Source of the DNA: Terrimicrobium sacchariphilum
GTDB lineage: Bacteria; Verrucomicrobiota; Verrucomicrobiia; Chthoniobacterales; Terrimicrobiaceae
Length of the DNA stretch: 64,000 nucleotides
Direction: 5' to 3'
Assembly: GCF_001613545.1 (NCBI RefSeq)
Contig: NZ_BDCO01000002.1
Span: forward strand, 3,224,001 to 3,288,000
Below are positions 43,048-52,444 of the stretch, one piece after another. Under the pieces are notes generated by a model. The model searched no databases and was not told where the DNA came from. It was given only the letters and a program-made list of their open reading frames with translations. Position 1 is the stretch's first letter; each line of letters begins with the position of its first letter. A program made the position numbers and the translations under genes.

Positions 43048-44202
43048 TTACGGCGTGGCGTTGGCCACCCAGACAAACTTGCCGTCCTTGATCTGGAGAA
43101 TCACCGCGCTCTTCATCGGATCGCCCGTGCCTTCAAATTTGAAGGAACCCGTCACACCGTTGTAAGCCGAGATTTTCGCCAGCGCATCGCGCACGGCCTG
43201 CCGATCGAGCTTGCCAGCGGCCTTGATTGCCTCGGTCAGAATGCCAAAGGAGTCGTAGGTCAGCGCCGCGATATCGTCGGGGTCCTGGCCATACTTGGCC
43301 TTATAGTCGGTCATGAACTTCTGCGCCACGTCGGTCGCGATCTGCGTCGAGTAGTGGTTGCAGAAGTACGAGCCATTGATCTCGTCGCCGCCGAGCTTGA
43401 TGATCTCCGGCGTGCTCCAGGTGTCGCTGCCGACGAAATCCGCCGTGATGCCCAGCCGACGCGCCTGCTGAACGATGAGCGGCACGTCATTATAATAGCA
43501 CGGGAGAAAGATCACCTCCGGGTTCGCCGCCTTGATCTTGGTCAGTTGCGCGGAGAAATCGCGGTCGCCCGTCGTGTAGGTTTCAAAGGCCACCATCTTG
43601 CCGCCATTAGTCTCAAAGGTCTCGCGGAAGAGATTCGCCTGGCCATTCGGAGCCTCAGACGCCACGTCATAAAGAGCCGCAGCCGTGGTCTTCTTCAGAT
43701 TGTTAAGAACAAATTTCGCCAGCACTCGAGCTTGGAAGGTGTCGGTGAAACAGGCCCGGAAGACATATTCCTTCGGCTTGCCCGTGGTCACGTCGACCGT
43801 CGTTTTCGGATTCGTCGACCACGGCGAGATCATCGGGCACTTCAGGGCCTCGGCGATTTCCGAGGCGGGAATGGCGCAGGCGCTCGCGTCCGGACCGACC
43901 ATCGCGATTACATTGTCCTGGGCGATGAGTTTGTTGGCCACCGAGGCAGCCTGGTCGGCTTTGGCGGCATTGTCGCCAATCACGAGTTCGAGAGGCACCT
44001 TCTGGTCGCCAATCGGAATCCCGCCCGCAGCGTTTTGTTGACTAATAAACAACTCCGCCGCGTTCTTCGCCGATGCACCGACCGCCGGCATTTCCCCGGT
44101 CAGTTCGACGTTAAGTCCGATCTTTGCCGAGGGAGCGCCGCTCCCGCAGCCTGCGAGCAACCCGATCAACGGCACGATCCCGGCGAAGCGCAAAATTTTC
44201 AT
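43048..44202 (-). CDS. livJ: Branched-chain amino acid binding lipoprotein
   Basis: A 384-residue Leu/Ile/Val-binding protein family member and first gene of the operon. The lipobox LLAGC makes it a lipoprotein. The mature part begins KIGLNVELTGEMPAVGASAKNAAELFI, followed by IGDNAAKADQAASVANKLIAQDNVIAMVGPDASACAIPASEIAE and CFTDTFQARVLAKFV. It delivers the ligand to LivHM. The ligand could be branched-chain amino acids, amides or related compounds. Confidence 0.92.
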   Translation of the reverse strand: MKILRFAGIVPLIGLLAGCGSGAPSAKIGLNVELTGEMPAVGASAKNAAELFISQQNAAGGIPIGDQKVPLELVIGDNAAKADQAASVANKLIAQDNVIAMVGPDASACAIPASEIAEALKCPMISPWSTNPKTTVDVTTGKPKEYVFRACFTDTFQARVLAKFVLNNLKKTTAAALYDVASEAPNGQANLFRETFETNGGKMVAFETYTTGDRDFSAQLTKIKAANPEVIFLPCYYNDVPLIVQQARRLGITADFVGSDTWSTPEIIKLGGDEINGSYFCNHYSTQIATDVAQKFMTDYKAKYGQDPDDIAALTYDSFGILTEAIKAAGKLDRQAVRDALAKISAYNGVTGSFKFEGTGDPMKSAVILQIKDGKFVWVANATP

Positions 44203-44392
44203 AGCGGTTCATGGGAATGAAGAATTTAGGCCCCTCGCGCAAGCTTTGGTTTCGCGAGTTTGACGATTCCCGGGCGAGCGGATCACCCGGGCGAGAGCGA
44301 TTTGCGCCCTTTCTCCAGCCCTCAGCCCCTCTCCAGGCAGCCCGGCGGGGCATGTTAACCTCCGCCGTTTCGGTAGTTGTTACTAATGGCTG

Positions 44393-44935
44393 CTAGAGCC
44401 CGAGCAAGGCTCGCAGTGCATCGCGCCGCTTTTCGTGCTCCTCGTCGCTCAGCACGGAGACGAGGGCGCTGCCGTCGAGGTCCGGCAGGTCGAGCCACGA
44501 CCGGCAGCCGCCGTACTTCTTCTCGTTTTTCAGCTTCAGCACGGGTTCCAGGCGGTAAATGCGCACAAAGGCGACATGCACGCCCTTCAGGTCGTCGTAG
44601 TGAAACCGCTCCTCGAGCACATTTTCCTGCCAGATATGGTAATCCTTGAGCCGCTGCACCAGGGACCAGTCGGTGACGAGCTGCGTCCACTCGACGGTCG
44701 CGAGATAGCGGATTTCCAAATCCTCGCCCGGTTCGTCGGGAATCGGTGATCCGGCGGGCAAGGTCGTCTTGCCCAGTTGTTCGTGGAACCAGGTGGGAAA
44801 AAGCAGAAACTCGTTGAAGCGGAAGGCAAATCCCTCCCGCCCCTCGGCGATACCACCCTTGCGGATGATCACGCTCTGGCGTCCGCTGCCGAGGGCCTCA
44901 CACACCACGGCCCATTCTTTGAAGGCTGCGCTCAT
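44393..44935 (-). CDS. DUF1802 protein
   Basis: 180 residues from ATG 44935 (ATG 44968 would add 11). The family pattern is visible: FKEWAVVCEALGSGRQSVIIRKGGI, then FNEFLLFPTWFHEQ and ARFHYDDL-like FHYDDLKGVHVAFVRIYRL. Function is unknown for the family. Divergent from the PHP phosphoesterase gene with only 60 bp between starts. Confidence 0.78.
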   Translation of the reverse strand: MSAAFKEWAVVCEALGSGRQSVIIRKGGIAEGREGFAFRFNEFLLFPTWFHEQLGKTTLPAGSPIPDEPGEDLEIRYLATVEWTQLVTDWSLVQRLKDYHIWQENVLEERFHYDDLKGVHVAFVRIYRLEPVLKLKNEKKYGGCRSWLDLPDLDGSALVSVLSDEEHEKRRDALRALLGL

Positions 44936-44995
44936 ATACTTGGGATATTCATGCTTTACAGTGTGCATCCGTCAAAACGAAATGATATTTGTCCT

Positions 44996-45700
44996 ATGCG
45001 CTACCGCTTCGACCTCCACTGCCACTCGTTCTACTCCGCCGACGCCGCGGACGCGCCCGAGGACCTGATCGCCAAGGCCAAAGCTCGCGGCCTGAGCGGC
45101 ATCGCCATCACCGACCACGATTCCTGCGAGGTTCATAAATACCTTCGCGAAAAAGGCTTGGAGCGCGCCGACGGCCAGCCCGTGGACGGCTTTCTCGTCG
45201 TTCCAGGGGTCGAGGTCTCCACCGCCGACGGGCATCTGCTTTGCATCGGCGCGATCTTGCCAAAGCTCCAGGGCCAGCCCGCCGTCGCTGTCGCCGCCGC
45301 GATTCATGACATGGGCGGCATCGCCATCCCGGCCCATCCCTATGACCGCTGGCGCAGCGGCATTCGGACGGAGGTGCTCGATACGATGGATATCCACGCT
45401 ATCGAGGTCTTCAATGCCGCCGTATCGTCGCGCAAATACAACGACCATGCGTCCGCCTACGCCACCAATCGCGGCCTTTCCATGACCGCTGCCAGCGACG
45501 CTCACCACGCTTCGGCTGTCGGAGTCAGTTGCACGGCGTTTGAAATGGACGAGCTAAGCGTGCCCGCCTTGCTCGCTGCGATCCGCCAGGGCGGCGTGCC
45601 CGAGGGCCGATATCTGAGCTTCACCGAGGCGCTTAAGAAGCACTTCGGAAACTTCTTCCGTGCCGCGAACAAGCGCCCTCTGCCACGTATCGACACGTAA
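44996..45700 (+). CDS. PHP-domain phosphoesterase
   Basis: 234 residues from ATG 44996. PHP metal ligands appear in order: DLHCHSFYSADA, ITDHDS, PGVEVST, PAHPYDR and TAASDAHHA. The layout matches the TrpH/YciV group (RNase AM or 3',5'-nucleotide phosphatase). The insert of other PHP polymerases is absent. Substrate could be RNA 5' ends or small phosphoesters. Confidence 0.88.
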   Translation: MRYRFDLHCHSFYSADAADAPEDLIAKAKARGLSGIAITDHDSCEVHKYLREKGLERADGQPVDGFLVVPGVEVSTADGHLLCIGAILPKLQGQPAVAVAAAIHDMGGIAIPAHPYDRWRSGIRTEVLDTMDIHAIEVFNAAVSSRKYNDHASAYATNRGLSMTAASDAHHASAVGVSCTAFEMDELSVPALLAAIRQGGVPEGRYLSFTEALKKHFGNFFRAANKRPLPRIDT

Positions 45701-45967
45701 GAGGGCCTGTTAGGCATAATCATCTATCCTCAATAGGGAATAGCGCTCTGTAACAGGTTTCGTAAGTCGTTTCACCGCTCCTCCACGCAAAGAGGATAAT
45801 TCCCCATTCCGCCGCCGAGCCTGATAAAATCAGCCCTCAAGCTGTCCCGGACCCCAGAGACATTTATTTTCGAAAATAACGGCAAAAAGACATCCTTCCT
45901 TCCCGGCAGGCTCGAACACGAGGAAAGAACCGCTAGCAACGGGAACAAATATCCGTATAAACGCGCC
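45701..45967. other. Intergenic stretch before the H1-like gene
   Basis: 267 bp. The only feature seen is the 16-bp perfect palindrome at 45864-45879, listed separately. No protein-coding frame stands out. Confidence 0.4.
45864..45879. promoter_or_regulatory. 16-bp perfect palindrome TTATTTTCGAAAATAA
   Basis: A perfect AT-rich palindrome 89 bases upstream of the H1-like gene, in otherwise GC-rich DNA. It could be an operator or a preferred site of a nucleoid protein, including the product of the next gene. Confidence 0.4.
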
Positions 45968-46492
45968 ATGCCAACACCATCAGTCGCAACGCTCCGCCAG
46001 CTAATTGTCCTGGCCGAGAAACGTGAAAAGCTAACCGCAGAGTTGGAAGCCATTGAAGCCCGTCTCAGCGCCGCTCTCAGGACCAACCCATCCGCCGCCA
46101 GTGTCGCAGGCGTCTCGAGCAAGCCGGGCCGCAAGGCTTCCGTCAAGGTCGGTCGCCCGGCCAAAGCCGCGAGCGGCAAGCGCGGAGCTATCAAAGGCTT
46201 CATCCTCGACACGCTCCAGGCCGCCGGTGAGGCCGGCGTCGCAGTGAAAGACCTCGCCTCCAGCCTTGGCGTCAAGCCTGGCAACATCCACGTCTGGTTT
46301 GCCACCACCGGCAAGACGATCAAGGAAATCCAAAAGGTCGGTCCCGGCATCTTCCGCCTCAACGGCCACAATGGCACCAAGCCCGAGGTTGCCCCCACCG
46401 CCGAATCCGCCCCTACTCCGAAGGCAGGAAAGCGCGCCACCCGTACGCCCAAGGCCAAAAAAGCCGCCAAAGCCCGCGCCAAGAAGAAATAA
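45968..46492 (+). CDS. Histone H1-like DNA-binding protein
   Basis: A 174-residue basic protein in three parts. An N-terminal coiled coil (ATLRQLIVLAEKREKLTAELEAIEARLSAAL) is followed by a Lys/Ala-rich linker. A winged-helix-like middle (KRGAIKGFILDTLQAAGEAGVAVKDLASSLGVKPGNIHVWFATTGKTI) comes next. The C-terminal tail is like eukaryotic H1 (KAGKRATRTPKAKKAAKARAKKK). It likely binds DNA non-specifically as a nucleoid-associated protein. A strong terminator follows. Confidence 0.8.
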   Translation: MPTPSVATLRQLIVLAEKREKLTAELEAIEARLSAALRTNPSAASVAGVSSKPGRKASVKVGRPAKAASGKRGAIKGFILDTLQAAGEAGVAVKDLASSLGVKPGNIHVWFATTGKTIKEIQKVGPGIFRLNGHNGTKPEVAPTAESAPTPKAGKRATRTPKAKKAAKARAKKK

Positions 46493-46515
46493 CCTCGCAC
46501 GAAAGCCAAGCTCTC

Positions 46516-46557
46516 AAGCCCTGCGGGTTGCCAACGCGACCCGCGGGCTTTTTTTTT
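46516..46557 (+). terminator. Intrinsic terminator of the H1-like gene
   Basis: AGCCCTGCGGGT (46517-46528) pairs with ACCCGCGGGCT (46539-46549) with one bulged T, followed by a nine-T run (46549-46557). It lies 24 bases after the stop codon. Confidence 0.9.
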
Positions 46558-46650
46558 GCCCTCATACCAGGACCTCCTGATCAGAGGGGGCAATAAGCCA
46601 TTGAATGCCCGCCGTCCGGCAACAAATGTTATCGATCGAATCGAGATCGC

Positions 46651-47106
46651 TTAACTCTGCCGCCGCACCGGCACAACAATAACCGGACAGATCGCGCGCT
46701 TGAGCACACCCGTCACCACACTGCCGCTGAAGAGATGAAATAGTGCTCCATGGCCATGAGAGCCCAGCACGATATAATCCGCCTTTTCCACCGCGGCCTG
46801 GTCGAGAATATCGTCGACGGCGAGACCCGAGATAGCCTTGCCATCGGCTTGCAAGCCCCTGGCCCTCAAATCCGATACAAATGCATCAATCCGCTCCTGC
46901 AACACTGAAACATCGATCACCTCGGTCGCAGGAGGTGTTGGTGTCAGCACATCCATGGAGGCGCCTACGGGCACATATGAGGCCATCGGCTCAGTCACGT
47001 GCAGCAGCACAATACGCCCGCCCAACTCTCCCGCGATAGCCGCTGCTTTTTCAACCAAGAGTTTCGTCGACTCACTGAAATCAACCGGCACCAGGAGGGT
47101 TTTCAT
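46651..47106 (-). CDS. Universal stress protein, UspA family
   Basis: A 151-residue UspA-domain protein. It starts MKTLLVPVDFSESTKLLVEKAA and ends with the ATP-binding motif GSHGHGALFHLFSGSVVTGVLKRAICPVIVVPV (G-2x-G-9x-G-S/T), so it is of the nucleotide-binding type. Members help survival under starvation and envelope stress. Single-gene unit. Confidence 0.92.
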   Translation of the reverse strand: MKTLLVPVDFSESTKLLVEKAAAIAGELGGRIVLLHVTEPMASYVPVGASMDVLTPTPPATEVIDVSVLQERIDAFVSDLRARGLQADGKAISGLAVDDILDQAAVEKADYIVLGSHGHGALFHLFSGSVVTGVLKRAICPVIVVPVRRQS

Positions 47107-47227
47107 AAGGCAAGGAGTTATCAGGTTTTCAGGGGTTCCTCACCATTTTTCGCATTCTGGCTCCTCCCTGCGCGTCTTGTCGCACGCGATCTGCTGTTGA
47201 GCTTGGGCGGTTTTGTTATAGTGGGGC

Positions 47228-48574
47228 ATGGACGACCTTTTCCGGACAGAGCCCGAGACGCAGGCGAGTCCGATCGACGCACCGCTCGCCACCCGCATGC
47301 GGCCGCGGGGATTGGATGACTACGTCGGGCAGCGGCATATCCTCGGCGAGGGCAAGCTCCTGCGCCGCGCCATCGAGGCCGACCGCATCAGCTCCGTCAT
47401 CCTCTATGGCCCTCCCGGAGTAGGCAAAACCAGCCTCGCCCAGATCATCGCCGCGTCGACGAACTCCCACTTTGAGCGGCTCAGCGGCGTGGAGAGCAAT
47501 GTCGGCGACATCCGCCGCGTCGTCGCCACCGCCGGGAACCGCCTGCGCAATGGCGGCGCGAAGACCATCCTCTTCATCGACGAGATCCACCGCTTCAACA
47601 AGGCCCAGCAGGACGTGCTGCTCCCCGACGTCGAGAGCGGCCTGCTCCGCCTCATCGGCGCGACCACGCACAATCCCTTCTTCTACGTCAACAGTCCGCT
47701 CGTCTCGCGCTCGCAGGTCTTTCAACTGGAGCCGCTGAATTCCGACGACCTGCTCGAGATGATGCAGCGCGCGCTGAAGGACGAGCGCGGCCTTGGCACA
47801 TTCAATGTCCGCCTCGATGAGAACGCCGCCCGCCACCTCGCCACCGTGAGCGATGGCGATGGCCGCAAGTGCCTCAACGCCCTCGAGATCGCCGCCCGCA
47901 CCACCCCGCCGGGCCCGGACGGCGTCATTCACATCACCCTGCCCGTCGCGGAGGAGAGCATTCAGAAAAAAGCCGTCGTCTACGATGGCGACGGCGACGC
48001 GCACTACGACACGATCAGCGCCTTTATCAAGAGTATGCGGGGGTCCGATCCCGACGCCGCCCTCTACTGGCTCGCGAAAATGCTCCACGCCGGGGAGGAC
48101 ATCCGCTTCATCGCCCGCCGCCTCATCATCTGCGCCAGCGAGGACGTCGGCATGGCGGATTCCAATGCCCTCGTGGTCGCCACGTCTGCGCTCCAGGCCA
48201 TCGAATTCGTCGGCCTCCCCGAGGCGCAGCTCATCCTTTCCCACGCCACCATCTACGTCGCCACCGCGCCGAAGAGCAACCGCTGCACCACTGCCATCGG
48301 CAAGGCGCTCACCGAGGTCCGCGAAGGCCGCACCCTCGCTGTCCCCACCCACCTGCGCGACGCCCATTACAAAGGCGCAAAAAACCTCGGCCACGGCGAA
48401 GGCTACAAATACAGCCACGATTACGAAGGCGCCTACGTCCCGCAAGCCTACCTCCCCGAGGGCCGCACCTACTACGAACCCACCGAGAACGGCCTGGAAA
48501 AACGCATCAAGGAACGCCTCGACTACTGGCGCTCCCTCTACGAAACCGCCCAAAAGAAGGACTCACCCGAATAA
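47228..48574 (+). CDS. rarA: Replication-associated recombination protein A
   Basis: A 448-residue AAA+ ATPase of the RarA/MgsA/WRNIP1 family. It begins with RPRGLDDYVGQRHILGEGKLLRRAIEADRISSVILYGPPGVGKTSLA (Walker A), then TILFIDEIHRFNKAQQDVLLP (Walker B), and the C-terminal MgsA domain with DVGMADSNALVVATSALQA and YKYSHDYEGAYVPQAYLPE. It acts at stalled replication forks. Confidence 0.95.
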   Translation: MDDLFRTEPETQASPIDAPLATRMRPRGLDDYVGQRHILGEGKLLRRAIEADRISSVILYGPPGVGKTSLAQIIAASTNSHFERLSGVESNVGDIRRVVATAGNRLRNGGAKTILFIDEIHRFNKAQQDVLLPDVESGLLRLIGATTHNPFFYVNSPLVSRSQVFQLEPLNSDDLLEMMQRALKDERGLGTFNVRLDENAARHLATVSDGDGRKCLNALEIAARTTPPGPDGVIHITLPVAEESIQKKAVVYDGDGDAHYDTISAFIKSMRGSDPDAALYWLAKMLHAGEDIRFIARRLIICASEDVGMADSNALVVATSALQAIEFVGLPEAQLILSHATIYVATAPKSNRCTTAIGKALTEVREGRTLAVPTHLRDAHYKGAKNLGHGEGYKYSHDYEGAYVPQAYLPEGRTYYEPTENGLEKRIKERLDYWRSLYETAQKKDSPE

Positions 48575-48597
48575 CCAACACGGACGAAACCTTTTTC

Positions 48598-48909
48598 AAC
48601 AGAAGGCAGCGAAGGAAACAAAGGGAAAGGCAAAAGTCCTTTAGCAGAAGGTCGCAAAGGACACGAAGGTCTGCCTCACGCGCTGAAAAGCGGCTGTTTT
48701 ACGACAAAGGCGTTCGCGCTGCGGCGTAGGGCGGGCGTCCCGCCCGCCTGCAAGTCCGGCGCGGAATTCCAGGGGAGGCAGTTTTCCTTTTCAGTTCCTC
48801 TCGCGAACAGGTCGGCGGGACGCCGACCCTACGCCTTGAGGCGCGCCTCGCCCGCAAAAATGGGCCGAAGCCATTACTTCCGACTTCCGGCCTCCCACTT
48901 CCGACTTCG
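48598..48909. repeat. Intergenic repeat cluster (families A, B and C)
   Basis: Family A at 48598-48628 (31 bases identical to 39425-39455) and a diverged copy at 48645-48672. Family B as a facing pair, 48726-48751 (GTAGGGCGGGCGTCCCGCCC) and 48808-48832 (inverse, ending CGCCGACCCTAC), again about 107 bp across. Family C at 48876-48909, ending two bases before the stop codon of the M29 aminopeptidase on the minus strand. The order A-A-B-B matches the cluster at 39.3-39.7 kb. Confidence 0.7.
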
Positions 48910-48911
48910 CC

Positions 48912-50024
48912 TCACTTCCCGAGGTACTCGGGATTCAGCTTCTTCAGCGCGGGCACGACGAAGAGCCCGTCCTTGCGGATCAGCTTGCCGTCGAACCACA
49001 CCTCGCCACCGCCGTAGTCCGGGCGCTGGATGTTCACCATGTCCCAGTGGATGCGGCTCTTGTTCCCGTTGCCGCCGACCTCATAGGCCTGGCCCGGGGT
49101 GAAGTGGAAGGAACCGGCGATCTTCTCGTCAAAGAGGATGTCGCGCATCGGGTGCAGGATGTACGGATTGAACCCAAGCGAAAACTCGCCGATGTAGCGC
49201 GCGCCCTCGTCGCTATCGAGGATCTCGTTCAGCTTCTCCGGATTGTTGCCCGTCGCCTTCACGATCTTGCCGCGCTCGAAGTCGAGCCGGATGTTGTCAA
49301 ACGCCGTCCCCTGGTAAATCGTCGGCGCGTTAAAGGTCACATGACCCTCCACGCTGTGCTTCGTCGGGCAGGAGAAAACCTCGCCGTCCGGGATGTTGCG
49401 ATCACCGCCGCAGACCACCGCGCCGATGCCCTTGATCGAGAAGCGCAGATCGGTGCCCGGCCCCTTCAGGTGCACGCGATCCGTGCGGTCCATCAGGTCT
49501 TTCAGCGCCTTCATGCCCGGGATCATCCGGCCATAGTCCAGCGTACATACCTTGAAATAATAATCCTCAAAGGCCTCCGTGCTCATCTGCGCCTGCTGCG
49601 CCATCGACGAGGTCGGCCAGCGAAGCACCACCCACTTCGTCTTGTTGATGCGCCAGTCCATCACCGGACGCATCTTCCCGGCCACGAGGCGCATCTTGTC
49701 CTCCGGCACATCGGAGAGTTCCGTGATGTTGTGGCTGCCGCGCAGGGCGATGTAGGCCTGCATTTTCTTCATGCGGGCCAGCTCCACGCCGCTCGTGACC
49801 GTGAGCTGGTCCTCCGTCGCGCCCATGGCAATCTCGCGCGAGAGCTTCGCGTGATGAATCCCCACGAACGGCACCCCGCCCACCTCACGCACCGCGCGCA
49901 CCAGCGCCACGCCCATCTCGTCCGGCACGTCAAAGAGCTCGATCAGCACGCGCTCTCCCTTCTGCAATTTGGTGGAGTGACCGATCAGGACCTTGGCGAG
50001 CTTGTCAAAACGAGGATCGTGCAT
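48912..50024 (-). CDS. M29 family aminopeptidase
   Basis: 370 residues from ATG 50024 ([20 protein letters not shown]). It is a thermophilic metalloprotease (M29) type aminopeptidase: [32 protein letters not shown], then [72 protein letters not shown] and SRIHWDMV, which hold the Glu, His and Asp metal ligands. It removes N-terminal residues from peptides in the cytosol. The operator-like palindrome lies about 90 bases upstream. Confidence 0.88.
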   Translation of the reverse strand: MHDPRFDKLAKVLIGHSTKLQKGERVLIELFDVPDEMGVALVRAVREVGGVPFVGIHHAKLSREIAMGATEDQLTVTSGVELARMKKMQAYIALRGSHNITELSDVPEDKMRLVAGKMRPVMDWRINKTKWVVLRWPTSSMAQQAQMSTEAFEDYYFKVCTLDYGRMIPGMKALKDLMDRTDRVHLKGPGTDLRFSIKGIGAVVCGGDRNIPDGEVFSCPTKHSVEGHVTFNAPTIYQGTAFDNIRLDFERGKIVKATGNNPEKLNEILDSDEGARYIGEFSLGFNPYILHPMRDILFDEKIAGSFHFTPGQAYEVGGNGNKSRIHWDMVNIQRPDYGGGEVWFDGKLIRKDGLFVVPALKKLNPEYLGK

Positions 50025-50114
50025 GGGTAGTACCGGGGAATTAATCACATCCCGCCGGAAAATTCCATGCCCGCGATTTTCCTCTCCTCTCGCACCTTGT
50101 GCCTTTACAAAGAT

Positions 50115-50132
50115 ACATACCGGTCGGTATGT
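50115..50132. promoter_or_regulatory. TetR-type operator ACATACCGGTCGGTATGT
   Basis: Arms ACATACC and GGTATGT around a GGTC centre. The form is typical of operators of TetR-family repressors (ATACC..GGTAT). It sits between the divergent M29 aminopeptidase and SnoaL-like genes and would overlap the promoter of the latter. No tetR gene is in this window. Confidence 0.55.
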
Positions 50133-50155
50133 TGAGGGAAATTCTCCACAACCTC

Positions 50156-50584
50156 ATGTCCACACACCCCATCGATCCCACACTCCAGCAGGCTTTCGGG
50201 CTTTGGAAAGACGCCTTTCTCCGACGCGACCTCGCCAGCCTCATGGCCACCTACGCACCCGACGCAGTGATGTACGACGTGAAGCCGCCGTTCCAGATTC
50301 GCGGCCTCGACAACATCCGCGCCGTGTGGGAGGAGGCATTCTCCTGCTTCCCGCCGGGAATTACCTACTCCGCCATCGACGAAAAAATTGAGTCGAGCGG
50401 CGACCTGGCTGTGATGCACCGCGTGCAGCGCTTCGATGGCGCGCCCGCCGGGCACCCGATGGAGAATCTCCACATCCGCCTCACCGTCACACTGCGCCGC
50501 GAACACGGCCGCTGGCTCGTCACCCACGAGCACGTCTCCCTCCCCTTCAATCCCGAGACCGGCATCGTGGTGGGAACGCCCTGA
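50156..50584 (+). CDS. SnoaL-like/NTF2-fold protein
   Basis: 142 residues from ATG 50156 (GTG 50099 would add 19 residues and run across the operator). The NTF2-like cone fold shows FGLWKDAFLRRDLASLMATYAPDAVMYDV, IRGLDNIRAVWEEAF, SSGDLAVMHRVQRF and RLTVTLRREHGRWLVTHEHVSLPF. It is close to the SgcJ/YybH type. Such proteins act as small-molecule isomerases or ligand binders; the ligand is unknown. Confidence 0.8.
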   Translation: MSTHPIDPTLQQAFGLWKDAFLRRDLASLMATYAPDAVMYDVKPPFQIRGLDNIRAVWEEAFSCFPPGITYSAIDEKIESSGDLAVMHRVQRFDGAPAGHPMENLHIRLTVTLRREHGRWLVTHEHVSLPFNPETGIVVGTP

Positions 50585-50594
50585 CGCGAGGCGG

Positions 50595-51242
50595 CTAGCC
50601 CCGCGCCGCCCAGAGCAACCCGCGCCGGGTGATCTCGCGCACCTCGGGAATTTCAAACTCCTTCGCCGTGTGGCCGATGGAGGAATAGAACACCCGGCCG
50701 AGGCCGTACCGCCGTTTCCACACCACCGGCATCACCGTACCATCCACCCAGGGATCGCTCTTCGGGTGAAACACCGTCGTGGCCAGCACTTCGTTCGATG
50801 GATCGACGTGCATGTAATATTGCTCGGAGTGCACGGCAAAATCCGCCAGCCCCGCCACGATCGGGTCGGAGGGCTTGGTGATCTGCACCGTGTAGTCCGT
50901 GATATTGTCAGGATGAGCCACCCACTGGCCGCCCACCGCGTATTGATACGTGGGGTTGCCGCGAAAGGCATCGCCCATGCCGCCATGGAAACCGCCCAGC
51001 CCGACGCCGGACTTGATCGCCCCCAGCAGGGCATTCTCCTGGCTGTCCGTCAGGCTTCCCATCGTCCAGTTGGGTACGATCAGATCGTAAGCCTGCAATG
51101 CCTCGGCATCTGCCAGCACCTCCAGCGTGGTGGAGAGCTCGACAGCAAACTCCGCCGCCCGCAGATCCTCCGCCGCGATCGCCGCGGTCTTCTCCGGTTC
51201 ATGGCCTTCCCAGCCTCCGTAAATAATCAAAGCGCGTTTCAT
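50595..51242 (-). CDS. ThuA-like protein
   Basis: A 215-residue protein of the ThuA (trehalose utilisation) class I glutamine-amidotransferase-like fold: [74 protein letters not shown] and [19 protein letters not shown]. The usual active-site Cys is replaced by FHGG. In ThuA/ThuB systems it takes part in disaccharide breakdown. It is downstream of, and 6 bp from, the oxidoreductase gene, forming an operon. Confidence 0.85.
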   Translation of the reverse strand: MKRALIIYGGWEGHEPEKTAAIAAEDLRAAEFAVELSTTLEVLADAEALQAYDLIVPNWTMGSLTDSQENALLGAIKSGVGLGGFHGGMGDAFRGNPTYQYAVGGQWVAHPDNITDYTVQITKPSDPIVAGLADFAVHSEQYYMHVDPSNEVLATTVFHPKSDPWVDGTVMPVVWKRRYGLGRVFYSSIGHTAKEFEIPEVREITRRGLLWAARG

Positions 51243-51248
51243 AATTCG

Positions 51249-52370
51249 TTATTTGAGTTCTCCCAAGGCGAGCCCCGCCGGGATTGCCGCCGGCTGGCGG
51301 CAGGTGGTTTTCAGCGTGATCGCGCGCCCGGTCTCGCCGGAACGCAGGATCGACTCCATGATGTCCACAACATGCAGGGCGAGTTCGCCGCTGGCGCGAT
51401 GAAGCCGCTCCTTCGTGATGGCCACCGCCATCTCCGCGACTCCGTACCCGCGCCCCACCTTGTCTTCAAAGGCCAGCGGGACATCGCTCCAGTCCTCATC
51501 CCCTTTGCGGAAGACCCGCACCGCTCCGCCGAAGGTGTTCGGGTCCGGACACGAGAGGGAACCCTCCGTGCCGTAAACCTCCATCAGCGGCAGGCTGTGC
51601 TTCCACACGTCAAAGCTCATCGTCAGCGTCACCTGCACGCCGCTGGCAAACTCCAGCAGGCCGGTGATGTGCGTCGGGGTCTCCACCTTGATCTTTTTGC
51701 CCTGTAGCGGCTGGCTCGTGATCACGCGCTCCCTGAAGCCGGTCAGCGAAAATCCCGCCACCCTCTTGACTGCTCCCAGCATCGTCACCAGCGCCGTGAG
51801 GTAATACGGCCCCATGTCAAACAGCGGCCCGCCGCCCTTGTGGTAGTAAAAGGCCGGACTGGGGTGCCAGCTCTCATGCCCATGGCACACCATGTTGGCC
51901 GTCGCGGCCAGCGGCCTTCCGATCTCGCCGTCTGCGATCAGTTTCCGGCAGGTCTGAATGCCTCCGCCCAGCACGGTATCCGGAGCGCAGCCCACGTAGA
52001 GCCTGAGCTTCCGCGCCTCCTCGAGCACCTTGCGCCCCTCTGCCGTCGTGAGCGAAAAAGGCTTCTCGCAATAGACATGCTTTCCCGCCCGTAACGAGGC
52101 GAAGTTGATCTCCACATGAGCCTGCGGGATCGTAAGATTCAGCACGAGATCGACCTCGTCATCGTCCAGCAGCTCCGCCACGGAACAGACCTTCGCCACG
52201 CCATGCTTCTCCGCCTTCGCCGCCGCCTGTTTCGGATTCAGGTCCGCGCAGGCAACAATGCGCGCGTAACTCGCATAGGGAGCCATGTTGGCAAAGTACG
52301 CATCGCTGATCGCCCCGCACCCGATGAGGCCGATACGGATGGGAAGTTTGGAGGAGATTATTTTCGCCAT
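51249..52370 (-). CDS. Gfo/Idh/MocA family oxidoreductase
   Basis: A 373-residue NAD(P)-dependent sugar dehydrogenase type protein. The Rossmann motif is IGLIGCGAISDAYF, the Asp region CADLNPKQA, and the EKP motif HVYCEKPF (catalytic Lys). A C-terminal alpha/beta substrate domain is present (GGPLFDMGPYYLTALVTMLG). It oxidises a sugar or inositol-like hydroxyl group. It is the first gene of a two-gene unit with thuA, divergent from an AraC regulator that probably controls it. Confidence 0.9.
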   Translation of the reverse strand: MAKIISSKLPIRIGLIGCGAISDAYFANMAPYASYARIVACADLNPKQAAAKAEKHGVAKVCSVAELLDDDEVDLVLNLTIPQAHVEINFASLRAGKHVYCEKPFSLTTAEGRKVLEEARKLRLYVGCAPDTVLGGGIQTCRKLIADGEIGRPLAATANMVCHGHESWHPSPAFYYHKGGGPLFDMGPYYLTALVTMLGAVKRVAGFSLTGFRERVITSQPLQGKKIKVETPTHITGLLEFASGVQVTLTMSFDVWKHSLPLMEVYGTEGSLSCPDPNTFGGAVRVFRKGDEDWSDVPLAFEDKVGRGYGVAEMAVAITKERLHRASGELALHVVDIMESILRSGETGRAITLKTTCRQPAAIPAGLALGELK

Positions 52371-52444
52371 CGCCTGTATTTTGATTATTTTTCCATCCTA
52401 GCCGATCCAATCACCACCATGGAATAGACCGGATTTCCGAAAAT
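52371..52444. promoter_or_regulatory. Divergent promoter region, oxidoreductase/AraC regulator
   Basis: 74 bp between opposite start codons, more A/T-rich than the surroundings. It holds TTCCAT and ATGGAA inverted half-sites around 52392 and 52421, a likely place for regulator binding. Confidence 0.45.
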
